DNA from: Flectonema sp. DT1601 | Lineage: Eukaryota; Euglenozoa; Diplonemea; Diplonemida; Diplonemidae | Direction: 5' to 3' | Assembly: GCA_964019425.1 (NCBI GenBank) | Contig: OZ025862.1 | Location: 248,001 to 312,000 of the forward strand | Length of the DNA: 64,000 nucleotides | Shown: in pieces, positions 38,727 to 52,214 of the stretch | How positions within the stretch are numbered: position 1 is the first letter of the stretch | Layout of the letters: each line of letters starts with the position of its first letter | Position numbers and translations under genes: made by a program | Notes under the pieces: model-generated | Database searches by the model: none | Told to the model about the DNA's origin: nothing | What the model saw: the letters and a program-made list of their open reading frames with translations, nothing else

Positions 38727-40789
38727 ATGAGTTATAACAGTGGAAATGGATTTCAGCAACAACAGTCGATGATGAGTCCTTATCAATCTCAACATCAGCA
38801 TGCACACCATCCTGGAGGTGGGTATGGTCATCAAAGTGCACAGCATGGGCACCATCACCACCACCATCACCATCACCATCATCACCACCACCACCATCAT
38901 CATCATGGACACCACCAGCATCACCAGCATCATCATCCTGGGCATCATCCTCCATCGTATCAACAACCGCAGTTCAATCAGCAATATTCTTATGACATGC
39001 CTCCAGAGCATCATCATCACCACCATCACCATATGGCTCACCATCACCATCACCATCATCACCATAATATGCCGCACCATCACAATCATCATCAGTCTAG
39101 TCAGATGGGTCAACCACCTCATCACGTTAGTCATGCAGGTCTTATGCCACCTCAAGGTGGAGGTGGAGGTGGAGGTCAACCACAAAAACCTGATCAACTA
39201 AAAGCAGTGGTCGTTAATATGTTGAACCCAGTTACAGGAAAGTATTTAAAATCATCAAAGCCAGAGGAACCGGAAAAGAGTCCTCCTCCAGCAGCGAGCA
39301 CCACCACGAGAGTTGCTGCAGCTCCAACCACACTTCAGGCAAACCCACAGCCGGCTACTATCTCACGACTTGGCGAGAAGAAAGATCCAGCCGCGGCTGC
39401 GACTGCTGCTCCTGCTGCTGGGGGTGTTGTTTGTGGTTGTAAGAGAGAGTTGCACGCTGAGCACAAGTGTGTCGAAGCCTGTGCAACTTGGATGGGCTGC
39501 AACAAAAAGTGCGGATTTCCAGGTGAAAAAAAATCATCTCCACAGCTGAAGCAGAGATTACAGGCAAAGAAAACTCCAGCTGGGGGACTTCCTACAATTT
39601 CGGGTAAGAATTTGGCTCAAGCGTCGTTTTCAAAAGTCGGACCTAAAGTGCCACTTACTAAGCCAGTTGACTTACAACCTCCAGAACAGCAATCACCTAC
39701 TCCATACACAACATCCCCTCAGGTTGGTGCTCAACCGCATGATTCTCCGTCTGTGGCGACTCCTTTAGACCCAAAGGCACCGGCATTTGAGCCAAAAGTG
39801 ACCTCTTCAGCTGCTATTCCGATCGTCGCACCTCCTGGTGATCCAAGGAGTAAATCTGTTATATATTCTCCACATCAGCTTGCTGAGGTTGAGAATTCAG
39901 TTCTTCAAAATAAAGACGAATTGAGATCAAAAATTCAACCTTTGATGGATTTTCTTCAAGAATATTCAAAACTTTGGAAATACCACGGCTACGGCAGACC
40001 TGGTCAGAAAGTAAACGCGATCATTGACAGTAAGGCAGCTCTTAACACCAATGAAATTTTAGCTCGTCGGGTGAGACGAGTGCTGAATCTTTTAACACCT
40101 GAGAAGTACAGCATTCACAAGGAAGAACTCATCGCAATAGTTCACGAGATTGAAAGTACTACCGCCGTGGAGTACGACGTCGACAGCGTGATGACCGACA
40201 TATACGATGCAGCGGTCAGCGTCAAAACATTCAGTCCCACATACGCATCACTGTGCTATGACGTGTCAAGGTACCAGGCTGATAAACACAGCATTCCTCT
40301 CGGAAAAGCTGGTTTTAGAAAATCATTAATTAATAAATGTCAAACTGAATTCGAAGGTCTCAGCAAAGACTCTATCGTGCGTGCTCAAAACAAAGGAAAG
40401 CAACTGACTGACGAAGAGGAAGTAAGTGATAGAAAGAAAAGACATCGTGCAGTCAGCAACATTAGATTTGTTGGAGAACTGTTTAAGAAACAATTAATCA
40501 CTGAAAAGATCATGCATCAGATTATCTCAAACTTATTGTCGGAAAAATCATTCATCGACGAGGAACAATTAGAAACGATGGCTCAACTTCTTCAAACTGT
40601 CGGAGCCAAGCTTGATGGTGGAGACGGAATGACATATTACATGGGAAGGCTCAAAGAGCTTCAAGAAAATGATACGATTTGCAACAGAGTTAAATTTCTA
40701 CTTCAGAATGTAGTCGATCTCAAAGAGCGTAAATGGAAGCCTCGGGTGTCAGAAAATGCTCCAGCGACCTTCCAGGATGTTGAGGTTTG

Positions 40790-40826
<37 letters not shown>

Positions 40827-42196
40827 ATTTTAAATGAAAATAAAAAAAAAACAGCGTGAGTACTACTACGATGAAGTGAGGCGTAACCAAGGATGGCAAC
40901 CACGTCAGGCGAATACGACTCCAAATATTGCAAAATCACGTCCAACTGCTTCTCCTCCTCCTACTTCTCCTGAGAAAATAGACGAGCGTGCTGACGCTGT
41001 GCTCTCTGAATGGAATGATGGGAGAGAATATGACAGACATGAAGAGGTTTGTGTTTTTTTTTATTTTTTCTGATCTGATCTGGTCTTTTCTTTTTACAAT
41101 TTCCAAAAAAAAAAAAAAAAAAACAGTTTGACAACGAAGCCGGTAAACTTCTCCTCATCAGCTGTACAAAGAAAGCAGCTACAAAAATTAAAAATGAAGT
41201 GGGACGTACAATGTTGAGTAAGAAATTAGCGGTATGCCACCAACCCTGTCAACACAAAAAAAATAAAAAAAACAAACTAAAAACACAATCAACAGCAGAG
41301 TGGTTCCCAAGCATCTGAAATTCTCACAAAGGCTGCGGTTGAAATATTTGAGCAAGACTTGCTAACTGACTCTCCTAAAGTATGGGATTGTTTTGGAGAA
41401 ATTATAAATAAATTAAAAACTGAGGGAGAATTCGATGAAACAATTTTAAGTCAGATATATGGTATGTAAACGTCTTGGCACACAACCTACTCAACAACCC
41501 CCTCCCAAAAAAAAAAAAAAAAAAAAAATTCAAAATAAACTAATTAGGTAACTTATTAGAAAGGTCTGAGAAATGTGATCGCGCGGAACAACTCGCACCC
41601 GTATTGAAGGGTCTTGTTGGAAATAACTGCAGATCAGCTGCTCACATGTCTATCACTGGTGGGTCAGATGCCACCGAAGAAATCGCCTCGTTGGTTAAAG
41701 AATTGGGAGGGAAGTGTGAACTTTGTTTGAAAGTGGCTTCTGCATTGGACAGCACCAATGATTTTAAAAAAATTAAGGAAATCTGCGGAACTTCCTCGTC
41801 CTCTGTAAGCCTTGATCATATTATCTGTGGAATCCTTGCGAGGGAATTCGCAGTTGCGGTGAAGGCAGAGACTCCTGAATTCGGAAACTGGGAAAGTAAA
41901 ACAACCGTCAAGAAACTTCTCGTCTTCTACTTCGAATTGCTACCAAAAGGTTTGTTTAATTTGAGTTAAAAAGAAAACAACAAAAAAATAGCAACAACAC
42001 ACACACACACCAACAAACAGAAATCGAACTTGCGGTAGAAGAAATAGCAATCTTCGTATCAATAGCAGGAAATCATGGAGAAAAGGAGAATGCAGTCAGT
42101 CTTTGTAAGACGCTGTTAACATTCATTCAGTCTCAGCAAATTCTAAAGGGAGAAAAGTACGAAGAAGTCCTTCAACGTGCGCTCAGTTCGCTTTAA
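38727..42196 (+). CDS. eIF4G-like translation initiation factor, paralogue 1 (His-rich N-terminus, MIF4G)
   Basis: Six exons: 38727-40784, 40855-41046, 41127-41231, 41296-41461, 41548-41949 and 42021-42196; 1032 residues. The start MSYNSGNGFQQQQ was chosen by analogy with paralogue 2; an in-frame ATG at 38697 is the alternative. N-terminus: His runs (residues about 35-130), then a Cys-rich CGCKRELHAEHKCVEAC motif (about 231), then conserved LDPKAPAFEP and IPIVAPPGDPRSK, and YSPHQLA, which could serve as a YX4L eIF4E-binding site. MIF4G spans about 445-672 (LTPEKYS, NIRFVGELFKKQLITEKIMH, NRVKFLLQNVVDL). The C-terminal exons encode helical repeats like the MA3/W2 part. It would scaffold eIF4E, eIF4A and mRNA. 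Confidence 0.9.
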
Positions 42197-42859
42197 TTTT
42201 TTATATTCTCAAAAAAAAAAAAAAAACTGGTTTTGAGAATATTTAAAATTTGTTTTTTTTTTGGATTTGCTTTGGTCCTGCTATCCCTTATATTAGAGGG
42301 AGTAGTTGATTGCGACTCAGTACGCTTCAACAGAGCGTTAGATTGTGACGCTGAAGGTCCTCTCTCTGATCGATAATCCTGAGTAAGACAAACTGACTTG
42401 TCAGTAGTCAATTTGTCGTTGTTATAACTTGCCGAACTGTGTTGAGAACAAATGGGTTCAGAGTTGTTGGTTTTTAAGAAGAAACAAATGGCAAATCTCA
42501 GGAGGAAAAAAAAAAAAAAAAAATTGCAGAAGACGGACAAAAGCAAAGGAAGAATAGGAGATTTTTTTGATTTTTTATTTTTATTTTCCCTTTCCTTTCC
42601 CTTTTCCCCTATTTTTCTTGACAGAGGGCTATTGTCGGTTAGCCGGTTTTGGCGTTTTTTTTTCTTCTTCGTTTCTCATTTTTTTTTTCCCCCTCTGTAC
42701 TTTTGTGACAGTTAGAGGGAACTCCGCCTCTCCAAGAAGGCGATGCATGTCTCAATTAGTTGTTGTTGTGAGCAGCTCGCCAACTTGGTAGTTCTTCTTG
42801 CTTCAGTTTTTTTTTTTTCTTCTTATCGTGAGTGGCTTTTTGTTCTCCCTGAATCGTGC

Positions 42860-42890
<31 letters not shown>

Positions 42891-43783
42891 TCCCCACTTA
42901 CCCTCCTTTAAAAGAACAATATAGTGTAGCTTCATAATCTTAGTAGTCGTTTGTCTAACTAGGATGTTTTTTTAGTTACAATCGTTTGAATGACTTCTAC
43001 CATACGATAATGAGATAACTCTCGAAAAAAAAAAAAAACCTAAAATAGTTGACTTCGAAAAAAAAAAAAAAAAAAAAAGGCTAAAGTTAAGGCACCTTGG
43101 ACCAATAGTCATCTGCACCTATGAACATACTGTTTAATTTTATCGTTTATGTTGTTTTTTTTCTGTGATACAATTACATTTTTTTTCTTTTTTTTGTATT
43201 TTTTTATGTACAAAAAAAATCAAACAGTTCACACCCACACTACCCTACTTTGGAAAACATGGGTGAAAAAAAAAAAAAAAAAAATCCAAATTTTTAAGTT
43301 TATTTTTTGTGATATTCGCAGTTGTGTTTGCCAACTACTAAACATATTTTTGACCTTTTTTTTTTTTTTTTTTTTTTTGTACCGACGTAGTCGGAGAGAA
43401 GAAACTATTCAGATTAAGAGCCGATATTTCTTATGGTCATCATGATTTATTTTCCCCTCCGTGCGACAGGATTTTCCCCTCCGTGCGACAGGATTTTGTC
43501 TTCGTTTCAACGAAATACAAGGCTATTCTGAATGGTTTTTTTTGTCTTATGTGGGTCTTGAAACGGTAATCAGAACGGTTTTTTTTTTTTTTTTTTTTTT
43601 TTTTTTGATCCAAACAGAGATACTTTTTATCATTTTTGGGAATATACATCAATCTTGCTCCAAGTAGTAATTATCTTCCCTTAGAGTAGGACTTCAAAGA
43701 AAAAGAAAAAAAAATACCAATTTTTTTTGCTCCCTTTTGGCTCAACAGTTTCATTTGGTCAACGGTCTTCGTACACAATAATT

Positions 43784-43814
<31 letters not shown>

Positions 43815-44716
43815 CATTTATTTGTGATTGATATCTTGCATGTACAAGCGAAAATCGTTATTTTTATTATTATTCTTTTTTTTTTTTTAAAAAAACAAGA
43901 CTGTAAGCAGGCTGTACCATAGCTTTCTGTGACTAATTGTGAGAAAAAAGTTACTGAGGCTTTTTCTGACAAAGTACAGATACTTTGTTTTTTTCTATTC
44001 TGAGAAATTGTATCCTTTCTTTCTTTTTTTTTTTTTTTTGTTTTTCAACTTCCTCTACCTTTGGAAATGATTGCACTTTGCGATTGGAAAAAAAAAAAAA
44101 AAAACACAAAAAATCCAAGCAAAAAAGGAAAAAAAAAAAAAAAAGAGTTTATGCTGCTCAGATTTCTCTTTGAAGCCGTAAAAATCGGTTTTGGAGAAGG
44201 AAATAAAGAAGACAAAATTCAAAAAAAGGAGAAAAATAAAAATACAACGAATACGTGAAAAAAAAAAAAGTAAAAATAAAATAAAATAAGGACCTCCGAC
44301 TGGAAGAACCGTTTTAAAAGAACAAATGAAAAAGAAAATATTTTTTGTGACCTTTGGCATGTGACGAAAAAAAAAAAAAAAAAAAAAACGTTTTCTGTTT
44401 CTGCTCTTTAGTGCCTACTTTTTTTTTTTTTTTTTTCCTTCTTTGCCTCCTTTTTAATATCCTTGTTGCAGATACTGTATCAAAAAAAAAAAAAAAAAAA
44501 AAAAATCTGAAAAAAAAAAAAAAAAAAAGAGAGAGACAGAGAAAAAGAGATATCAATTATCTTGGCAACACTTTTTTTTTATTTTTTTTTTTTCAACGAG
44601 CTGGGCATGTTATGGGTCAGGACAAGAAATGCCTCTCTATGTGGGAGGGGATGCGTCATTGAAAGCTTGACTCGCAGTATACTTACCTCCGTCAGGCTAA
44701 TACTTTTGAGAGAAAG

Positions 44717-44753
<37 letters not shown>

Positions 44754-45067
44754 ACTAGTTGTAGCAGCACTTTTGCGTGGTTCAGAGAGAGAGAAAAAAA
44801 AAAAAAAAAAAAAAGGATTTTCATACTTTTTAGTTAATTAAAACAAAAGTTGTTGTGCTTCACTCTATATCATGGTTATGTTATGTGATCCAGCTGTCTT
44901 TCTCATGGAGAGAGAGATGGTTGGTTTTGCATGAAAAAAAAAAAAAAAAAGAAGAACAGACTTTGGAACGGGAGAAATTGGTTTTAGATTTGCCTTTGTT
45001 ATTATTTTTAATGTTCACTACATATGAACAGTTCGAACCTTTGAATTTGTTGATTTCTCCGTAGAAC

Positions 45068-45105
<38 letters not shown>

Positions 45106-45905
45106 CCCCTTTTCTTTCTTACCCCCTTCTATTTTGTTTTTGCGATTTGAAAAAAAAAAAAAAAACCGATAAGGGAAGAGATCGAGACCAGTGAGAGAAA
45201 AAAAAATAAATAAATAAATAAAAAAAAATACAAAAGAGGAAATCGGATTTAAGCTGAACTCGTGGCGCCCATATTTTCTTCTTCTTTTTTTCTCCCCTTC
45301 GATTCTTTTATAACTGCTAACGTACAGGATCACACAAAACACCTCCGTGGCGGTTTCGCCATCTCACAGCAAGCCTGGATAGCTGCACTCCAATTGGTTG
45401 CGTTGTGAGAGACTTTCGTCGGCTCTAAGGGGGTTTTTCCCTGTTCAATTCTTAAAGTTAAAAAAGCTTCCCCCTCCTTTTTTTTTTTTTTTTGGGCTGC
45501 CGAGACGGTTTAAGAGGAGGAGGAGTTTTAAAAAAAAAAAAAAAAACGGGTACAGATAGGGGGATATGAACTAAGTATGAATTAGAAAAAAACAAGGAAA
45601 AAAAAAAAAAAAAAATAACCACTGCAAGTACTGGCTGTGTTCTTTTTGTAACCATTACTGGTTGGAATTGTTGAGTTAGTTAGTTTTATTTTTATTTTTT
45701 GAAATGTTTAATTATATATATATATTTTTTTTTTCATCACAGAATACCATTTGAGTGACGACCCCCCCCCTCTCCTCTCCCAATTGTTTCTGACTCTCAA
45801 AACCTTTGTTAAATTCTCTTCACTTGACTTAGAACCGGTATTTTATGATTGGGAAAAGGAGTGGGCTTGTGATTGTTGAATTCTAATTATATTGTGAAGT
45901 AAACG
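42197..45905. other. 3.7-kb AT-rich spacer with homopolymers and two dispersed elements
   Basis: No gene is supported. At about 42988-43125 lies a sequence related to 60757-60895 (shared CTCTCGAAA, CCTAAA-TAGTT, AAAGGCTAA-GTTAAG, ATAGTCA). At about 43379-43536 is the hairpin-bearing element also found inverted at 24181-24267, with an internal 22-bp tandem copy of CCCCTCCGTGCGACAGG. From 43560 to 45250 A and T runs of 15-40 bases follow each other and create long Lys or Phe ORFs without meaning. The more balanced stretch at 45320-45440 may be the promoter of the second eIF4G gene. Confidence 0.6.
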
Positions 45906-46999
45906 ATGAGTGGATATGGATACCCCTCACCACAACATCATCACCATCACCACCATCAACAACAAATGATGTATCCTCCTCAGCAACACCACCACCATCA
46001 TCATAATTACCCTCCTCAACAACAGCAACACCACCACCACCATCACCACCACCAACATCAACATCAACATCAGCAGCATCACCATCATCACCACCATCAC
46101 CACCATCACCATCAACACCATCATCCTCCTGGTCCTCAATATCCTAGTTATGGAGGAGGAGGTCAGTACTATTCACAAATGATGACTTACGGTAATAATA
46201 ATCCGTCTGGTGAGATGAGTGGTGCTCCTCATGATCAGTCGGGGATGGGACCATCAATGCATAATCAAGGGGATTCAAAACCGGATGCAGCTGCACCAAA
46301 AAAACCTCCAATTATGATGGTCAATCCTCGAACTGGTGCTCCAATGCCAGGTGCTGTCGCGGGTAATCCGAATGCTCCTGCAGATCCAGCAAGAGCCCAG
46401 CAGCCACAGCAACAACAACAACAGCAACCACCACAGCAACAACAGCAGCCACCACAGCAACCTCCACAGCAACAACAGCAGCAGCCTGGACCTACCCCAC
46501 CGGCAGCAGCTTCTTCAGTAAAGCCAGCTGTTGTTACACCAGTTCCGGAGGATGCGAAAGCTTCCCCTGCCCCACCAGTAAAGCCATCTGGATGTGGTTG
46601 TAAAAGATTAACAAACTCTGATCACGAGTGTATCGCAGCATGTAATGAAATGAGACAAGGATGTGATGGATCTTGTAAATATCCAGGTGACAGTAAGAAG
46701 GGAGGTAATAAAGGAAGAACACTTCCAGGAAAGGGAAAACAGACTGCGAGGAGGCCACTTGAGCAAGTTGTGTCGTTGAAACCAAAGCCAGCAGAACTGA
46801 TTCCAGAATCTGGACAGACTACGACATCGACTGCAGCAGCAACAGCAGTTCCTTCTAATCCGCAGGCAGCAACTCCAGCTGTGCCATCAATTCCGAAGAT
46901 GCCAAATCCGGTTACTGGGGCGGGGTTGGGACTTCCTAATCCTGTGACTGGAGCAGCAATGGCTTCAGCTACCCCACCGCCTCCACAGCAACAGGGTCA

Positions 47000-47030
<31 letters not shown>

Positions 47031-49666
47031 CCTCCTCCTCAGCACCAGCCAACACCTCCTGGAATGAATCATCCAATGCAGCACCATCCTCAACACCCAC
47101 AGCATGCTCATCATGTTTCTGTTCACGTGCATCAACAACAACATCATCAAATGGGTAATCAACCATTGCCTGTACATGGTCACCAGCAACCTATCCAACA
47201 GTTACCACATCAACATCACCATCACCATCATCACCATCACCATCATCACCACCATCACCACCATCATCATCACCACATGACTCAACCTGGGGGTGTTTCT
47301 CCGATGCAAAAACCTAACCAACCTCAGCAGATGGTGAGATACCCACCACCGATGGGAGGTCCTAATATGAATACAGGAATTAGTGGATCGATGCCTCCGA
47401 GTAATATGAGTACTCCGACGATGGGTCCTTCAGGAATGGCAATCGGAGGTATGGGTGGGATGCCGGCACATCATATGCAACACGAACCTCCTCCAGGAAC
47501 GTCTCCAGGTGTTGGACCGACGAGTTTAGATCCTGACGCTGCTCCTTTTGAACCGAAGAAACCGACTGACTCAGCTATTCCTATTGTACCTCCACCTGGT
47601 GACCCTAGGTCTAACCTTGTTCATTTTACATTTGATGTTCTGGAGGAGGTGAGGAATGAAGTTCTTCAGCATCTTCAGGAACTGAGAGGAGACATTCGTC
47701 CCCTGTTAGATTTTAATAAGAAATACGGACATATGTGGAGTAGGTCACCAATGCCGTCGAGTCAGAATCCAATCATCGATTCAAAATTTGGTCTTTCTGA
47801 AGGAGAAACTCAAAGGAGAATTGTTAGAGGTATGCTCAATCGAATCACACCAGAGAAATACAGCATCTTGTTGAAACAGTTCTTAGAAGTTGTTCAGACT
47901 CTTGATAAACATAGCGATGAAATATACGATCTGGACAAACTCATGGGACACGTATACGATGCCGCTGTTAGTGTGAAAACTTTTTCACCGATTTACGCGA
48001 CACTCTGTTTTGATATAAGTAAATATCAAGCTGATAGTAAGAAAATACCCCTTGGAAAGGCTCAGTTCAGGAGGTCATTAATTAATAAATGCCAAGCTGA
48101 ATTTGATGAGCTATGCAAAGAATCTGAAGTCCGAGCTCAAAACAAAGATAACGCTCTCACTCCAGAAGAAGAAGCAAGAGAGAGAAAGGCTCGTCACAGA
48201 GCAGTTTCGAATATTAGATTTGTTGGAGAACTGTTTAAGAATGATTTGATTACAGAAAAGATCATGCATGAGATTATTAAATCACTTTTAATGGCGAACG
48301 ATTCCACAGTAGACGAAGAACAGCTTGAGACTATGGCTCAGCTGTTATCAACCATAGGAGAGAAGTTAGACAAGAATCAGAAAGCAAGAGAGTACATGGA
48401 ATACTACATTAAAAAGATAGAGGACCTTCGCAGCAACAAACAGGTCTCAAACAGAGTGAAGTTTATACTGCAAAACGTTATTGAGTTGAGGAATAACTCA
48501 TGGAAATCTAGACATACCGAAGACTTACCATCGACTTTTAGCGAAGTCAACAGAAAATATATTTATGAACAGACGACTCAAAGGTCATGGAAACCTCATG
48601 CTTCAACTATTCATTCTCAAGAACAGCAGCGAACCGCACAGCAATCACCATCATCACCAAGCTCTGGTACCCACCGTACTAAAGAAGAAATTGAGGAACG
48701 TGCTGCAAACATGGTAACAAATTGGAACAATGGCGATACATCATTACATACCGAGGAGGTGTGTTATTTATTTTTTTTTCATCTCATTATTTAAACAACA
48801 ACAGCAAACACACCAAAAAAAAAACAGTTTGAATCTGACGGCATTCCACTCTTAGTCGCTTGCACAAAAAATGCAGCTTTAAAAAAAGCTGGAAACAGCG
48901 GAAGGCAAATGCTGGTTCACGTTCTAAGGGTTTGTTTTTTTCATTCCTGTTATCTTCAAAGAAACTTACATTAGAACCTTTTTTTTTTATTATATTATTA
49001 ACTTAAACAAATAAACAGAAAGGACACGACTCGAAGGACATCATTAAAAGAGCCTGTGCTGATATGTTTGACCAGGACCAATACACTGATTCTCCAGCTC
49101 TGTGGGACTGCGTTGGATCAATTTGCGATTTGGTCATATCCGAATGTGGTGTTGGAGATAATTTCCCGAGCATTCTCTTCGGTATGTTTTTAACATGGTA
49201 ATCACTTGAGTTTAGGTGGCAAAAAAAACACACGACAAAAAAAAAACAGGTACAATTCTTGAAAAGGCGGTATTGCCAGATAGGGTTGAGCAAGTTGTCC
49301 CATTGGCTAAAGGTTTGTCAAAACAATATTTGAGGGTGTCTTCTCATCTGGCGTTGACTTCGACTGCTGAGACTATCAATGAAATTAATGAAATGTGTGA
49401 GGACTGGTCTGAATGTGAACCTTGTTTAAAAATAGCATCCATCGCTGCTTCGAAAGATTTGAAAAAAATAAACGAAGAGTGTGGAAACTCACCTGGATCT
49501 CCAGCATTAAAACACGTAGTCGGTGGGCTACTAGCCTCTGAGTGGATAGCTAAAATGTCTTCTGAGAAAACAGCAGATTTTCAATCTTGGGAAGCAGATG
49601 ATCACACCGAGCTGAAACAAATCCTCAGCCACTACCTCAAACTAAACTCTGCGGGTATGGTTATAA

Positions 49667-49697
<31 letters not shown>

Positions 49698-49965
49698 AAT
49701 TATTTAACAAAAAAAAAAAACTAAACACAAAACACAAAACACAAAACAACCTTTATAAACAGACATCACGCAAGGTGCTCAAGAGGTAAAAGAATTCTTA
49801 CGGATAGCTGGGCAGCATGGAGTGAGTGAGGTAGCTTTTCCTTTGGCAAAATCATTTTTACAGCTGATGAAGAAACTTCCTGAAATTGAGGACGAGACTC
49901 CGGTGTCGCGAATTCTTGTTGAGATAAAACAGTTTGAATCGGCGGAGTCTACCAAAAAAAGTTAA
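45906..49965 (+). CDS. eIF4G-like translation initiation factor, paralogue 2 (His/Gln-rich N-terminus, MIF4G)
   Basis: Five exons: 45906-48758, 48828-48929, 49019-49181, 49250-49654 and 49763-49965; 1241 residues. N-terminus MSGYGYPSPQHHH with several His runs, Gln/Pro-rich stretches (about 165-200 and 355-380), the Cys-rich CGCKRLTNSDHECIAAC motif (about 230), a second long His run (about 436-455), then LDPDAAPFEPK and AIPIVPPPGDPRSN as in paralogue 1. MIF4G spans about 637-866 (RITPEKYS, NIRFVGELFKNDLITEKIMH, NRVKFILQNVIEL). The intron that splits paralogue 1 at its residue 686 is missing here; the other intron sites match. Tandem paralogues with long diverged N-termini. Confidence 0.9.
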
Positions 49966-52179
49966 TAAAAAAACAATATAAGAAGAAAAAAAAAAAAAAA
50001 AAAAAGCGAGTGTTTTGCAAACCCTAGAATTTTTTTAAAAAAAAAAAAAAAAAGCAAAAAAAAAACAAAATAAATATAACAAAAAAATAATTTAATAAGT
50101 AAGAAAAAAAAAAAAAAAAAAAAAAAAAAGAAGTGGTGTAACAGAAATAAGGATTTTAAGATCCACACAGGCACTTAAGGTTTTATTTTTCTCTTTTTCT
50201 CTTCTTCTTCTTCTTTTTTTATCTTTTTTTGTTCTCTTTTTTGCTACTACCAATCCTCCTTTCAATATCGTTTTTAGAAAAAAAAAAAAAAAAAAAAAAA
50301 AACGCTTTACCGACCATACCGTTTTCTTGCGCTTAAGCGGGAGGGAAAAAAAAAAAAAAAAAAAAGAAAAAAGAAAAAAGAAAAAAAAAAAAAAAAACTT
50401 GCAAGGAAAAAATTATGTATGCTTTTTTCCTTTATTCGCAGTACATAGTTTTTTTAGAAAAAAAAAAAAAAAAAATGGTATCTCTGGGGGAAGGAGAAAA
50501 CAAAAAAGAAATAAAAGGAAGAATTGGGAAAGAAGAAGAGGAAAAAAAAAAAAAAAAAAAAAGAAGGAAAATACTTATGGTGGTGTGCAGAGAGCACTTT
50601 TTATTAGGCAAACAACAAAAAATAATAATAATAATAATAATAACAACAAAAAGACCTCTCTCGATTTTATCTAAAAAGAAGTACTGTGGTGGTTACTGTT
50701 TCGAAGAGGTGTTTTTAAAAAAAAAAAAAAAAAAAAAAGAAGACTAAATCTTTCTTAGATTGTTTTATTGTTTTTTTAACTCTGTACAAACAGGGGAAAA
50801 AAAAAAAAATGAAAAAAATGAAAAAAAAAAAAAAAGAAACCGACTGAGTGAAAAAAAAAAAAAAAAAAATTAAATTAAATTATTCTCCCTTTCCAAATTT
50901 TTTTTGTTTCTAAGTTGCTTTTATATTTCAATTGCCGCAACTGGTCACCATCCCTTCTTATCCCTTTTATTATTCTCTCTTAGATGTTCCAAACAGGAGA
51001 TTAACAACCACATATAAAAAGAAAAGAAAAAAAAAAAAAAAAAAAAAAAAGGAAGGCGAGCATTTTTTTTTTCCATCTCTCCGTTTCTTACCTTTTATTT
51101 GTGTTTTTTATTTATGCTGATGGTAGGGACACAAAAAAAAAAAAAAAGGGGGGGATTTATGCTTGAGGGGGAAAAAAATACGATGGGAATTTTTAAAAAA
51201 GTAAAAAAGAAAAGCATAACGGTAAGACTTGAGAGTTAACTAACAAAATGCGGAGTCCGTACATGGGGGGGGGGGCGCTAGGATAATGGAGACAGGGGGT
51301 AAAATGGTATTCACGTTTCTTTTTGTCAGACTTTGCCAAAAAAAAAAAAAAAAAATTAATGCAAAGATGAAAAGTACCGTTAAAAAAAAAAAAAAACTGA
51401 ATGAAGCAGTTACATACTTACACGAATTTGAAAAGAAAAAAAAAAAAAAAAAAAAGAAAAATATTGAAAGAATTTTTCCTGGCCTTTTTCCTTATTTGTT
51501 ATTTTCTCGTTATTCTTTACAAGTTACTTGCTACTACTTTTAAAAAAAAAAAAAAAAACTCCCCTCTAGCAGTGTTTAAAAACGGCTTGCAGCTGAACCA
51601 TTTCCCTCCCTTCATTCTTTGAGTAACAAAACCTACGAATGTTTCTTTTTCAGTTTCAAAATACTTGATATTAATTTTTTTTTGTATTAATAGCTAAAGT
51701 TGTTCACACACACACACACACCCCGTCTCCCTTTCTATACTAAGTGGAGGAATAAGAATTTAAAAAAAAAAAAAAAAAAAAGATATTTGCAACGAAACTG
51801 TTAGTCACTAAGTCGCACAGAATGTCGGGCAGCATATGGAACACCAAAGATTGCTTGCTTTTTGGTCCTGGTTCGGTTAGTGGTTCTAGAGGCTTTTTTT
51901 AAAAAAAAATTTTTCTCCCGTTCTTTTTTCTTCGAAATTTATACAAGCGGAGACTGTAGGGTTTTCGGAATCCAAAAGATTTTTTTTTTTTTTTTTTTTT
52001 TTTCCTTCACCCCACACTCATAGAGGGCGTTGATACTGTGTTCTTTCCTTCATGGAAGCCATGACACGACTCAGACACACAACAACGTCTCGCGGTTTTG
52101 GGAATATTGTTGCTGCGTATTCTTTTTTTTTTGGTAATTTTTCTTCTTCTTTTTTTTGTTGCCTTGTACTTGTCTGATG

Positions 52180-52214
<35 letters not shown>

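Noticed and set aside
43149-45655. Many Lys- or Phe-rich ORFs in the 42-45-kb and 50-53-kb spacers
   Set aside because: They are readings of A and T homopolymers and have no protein-like composition.
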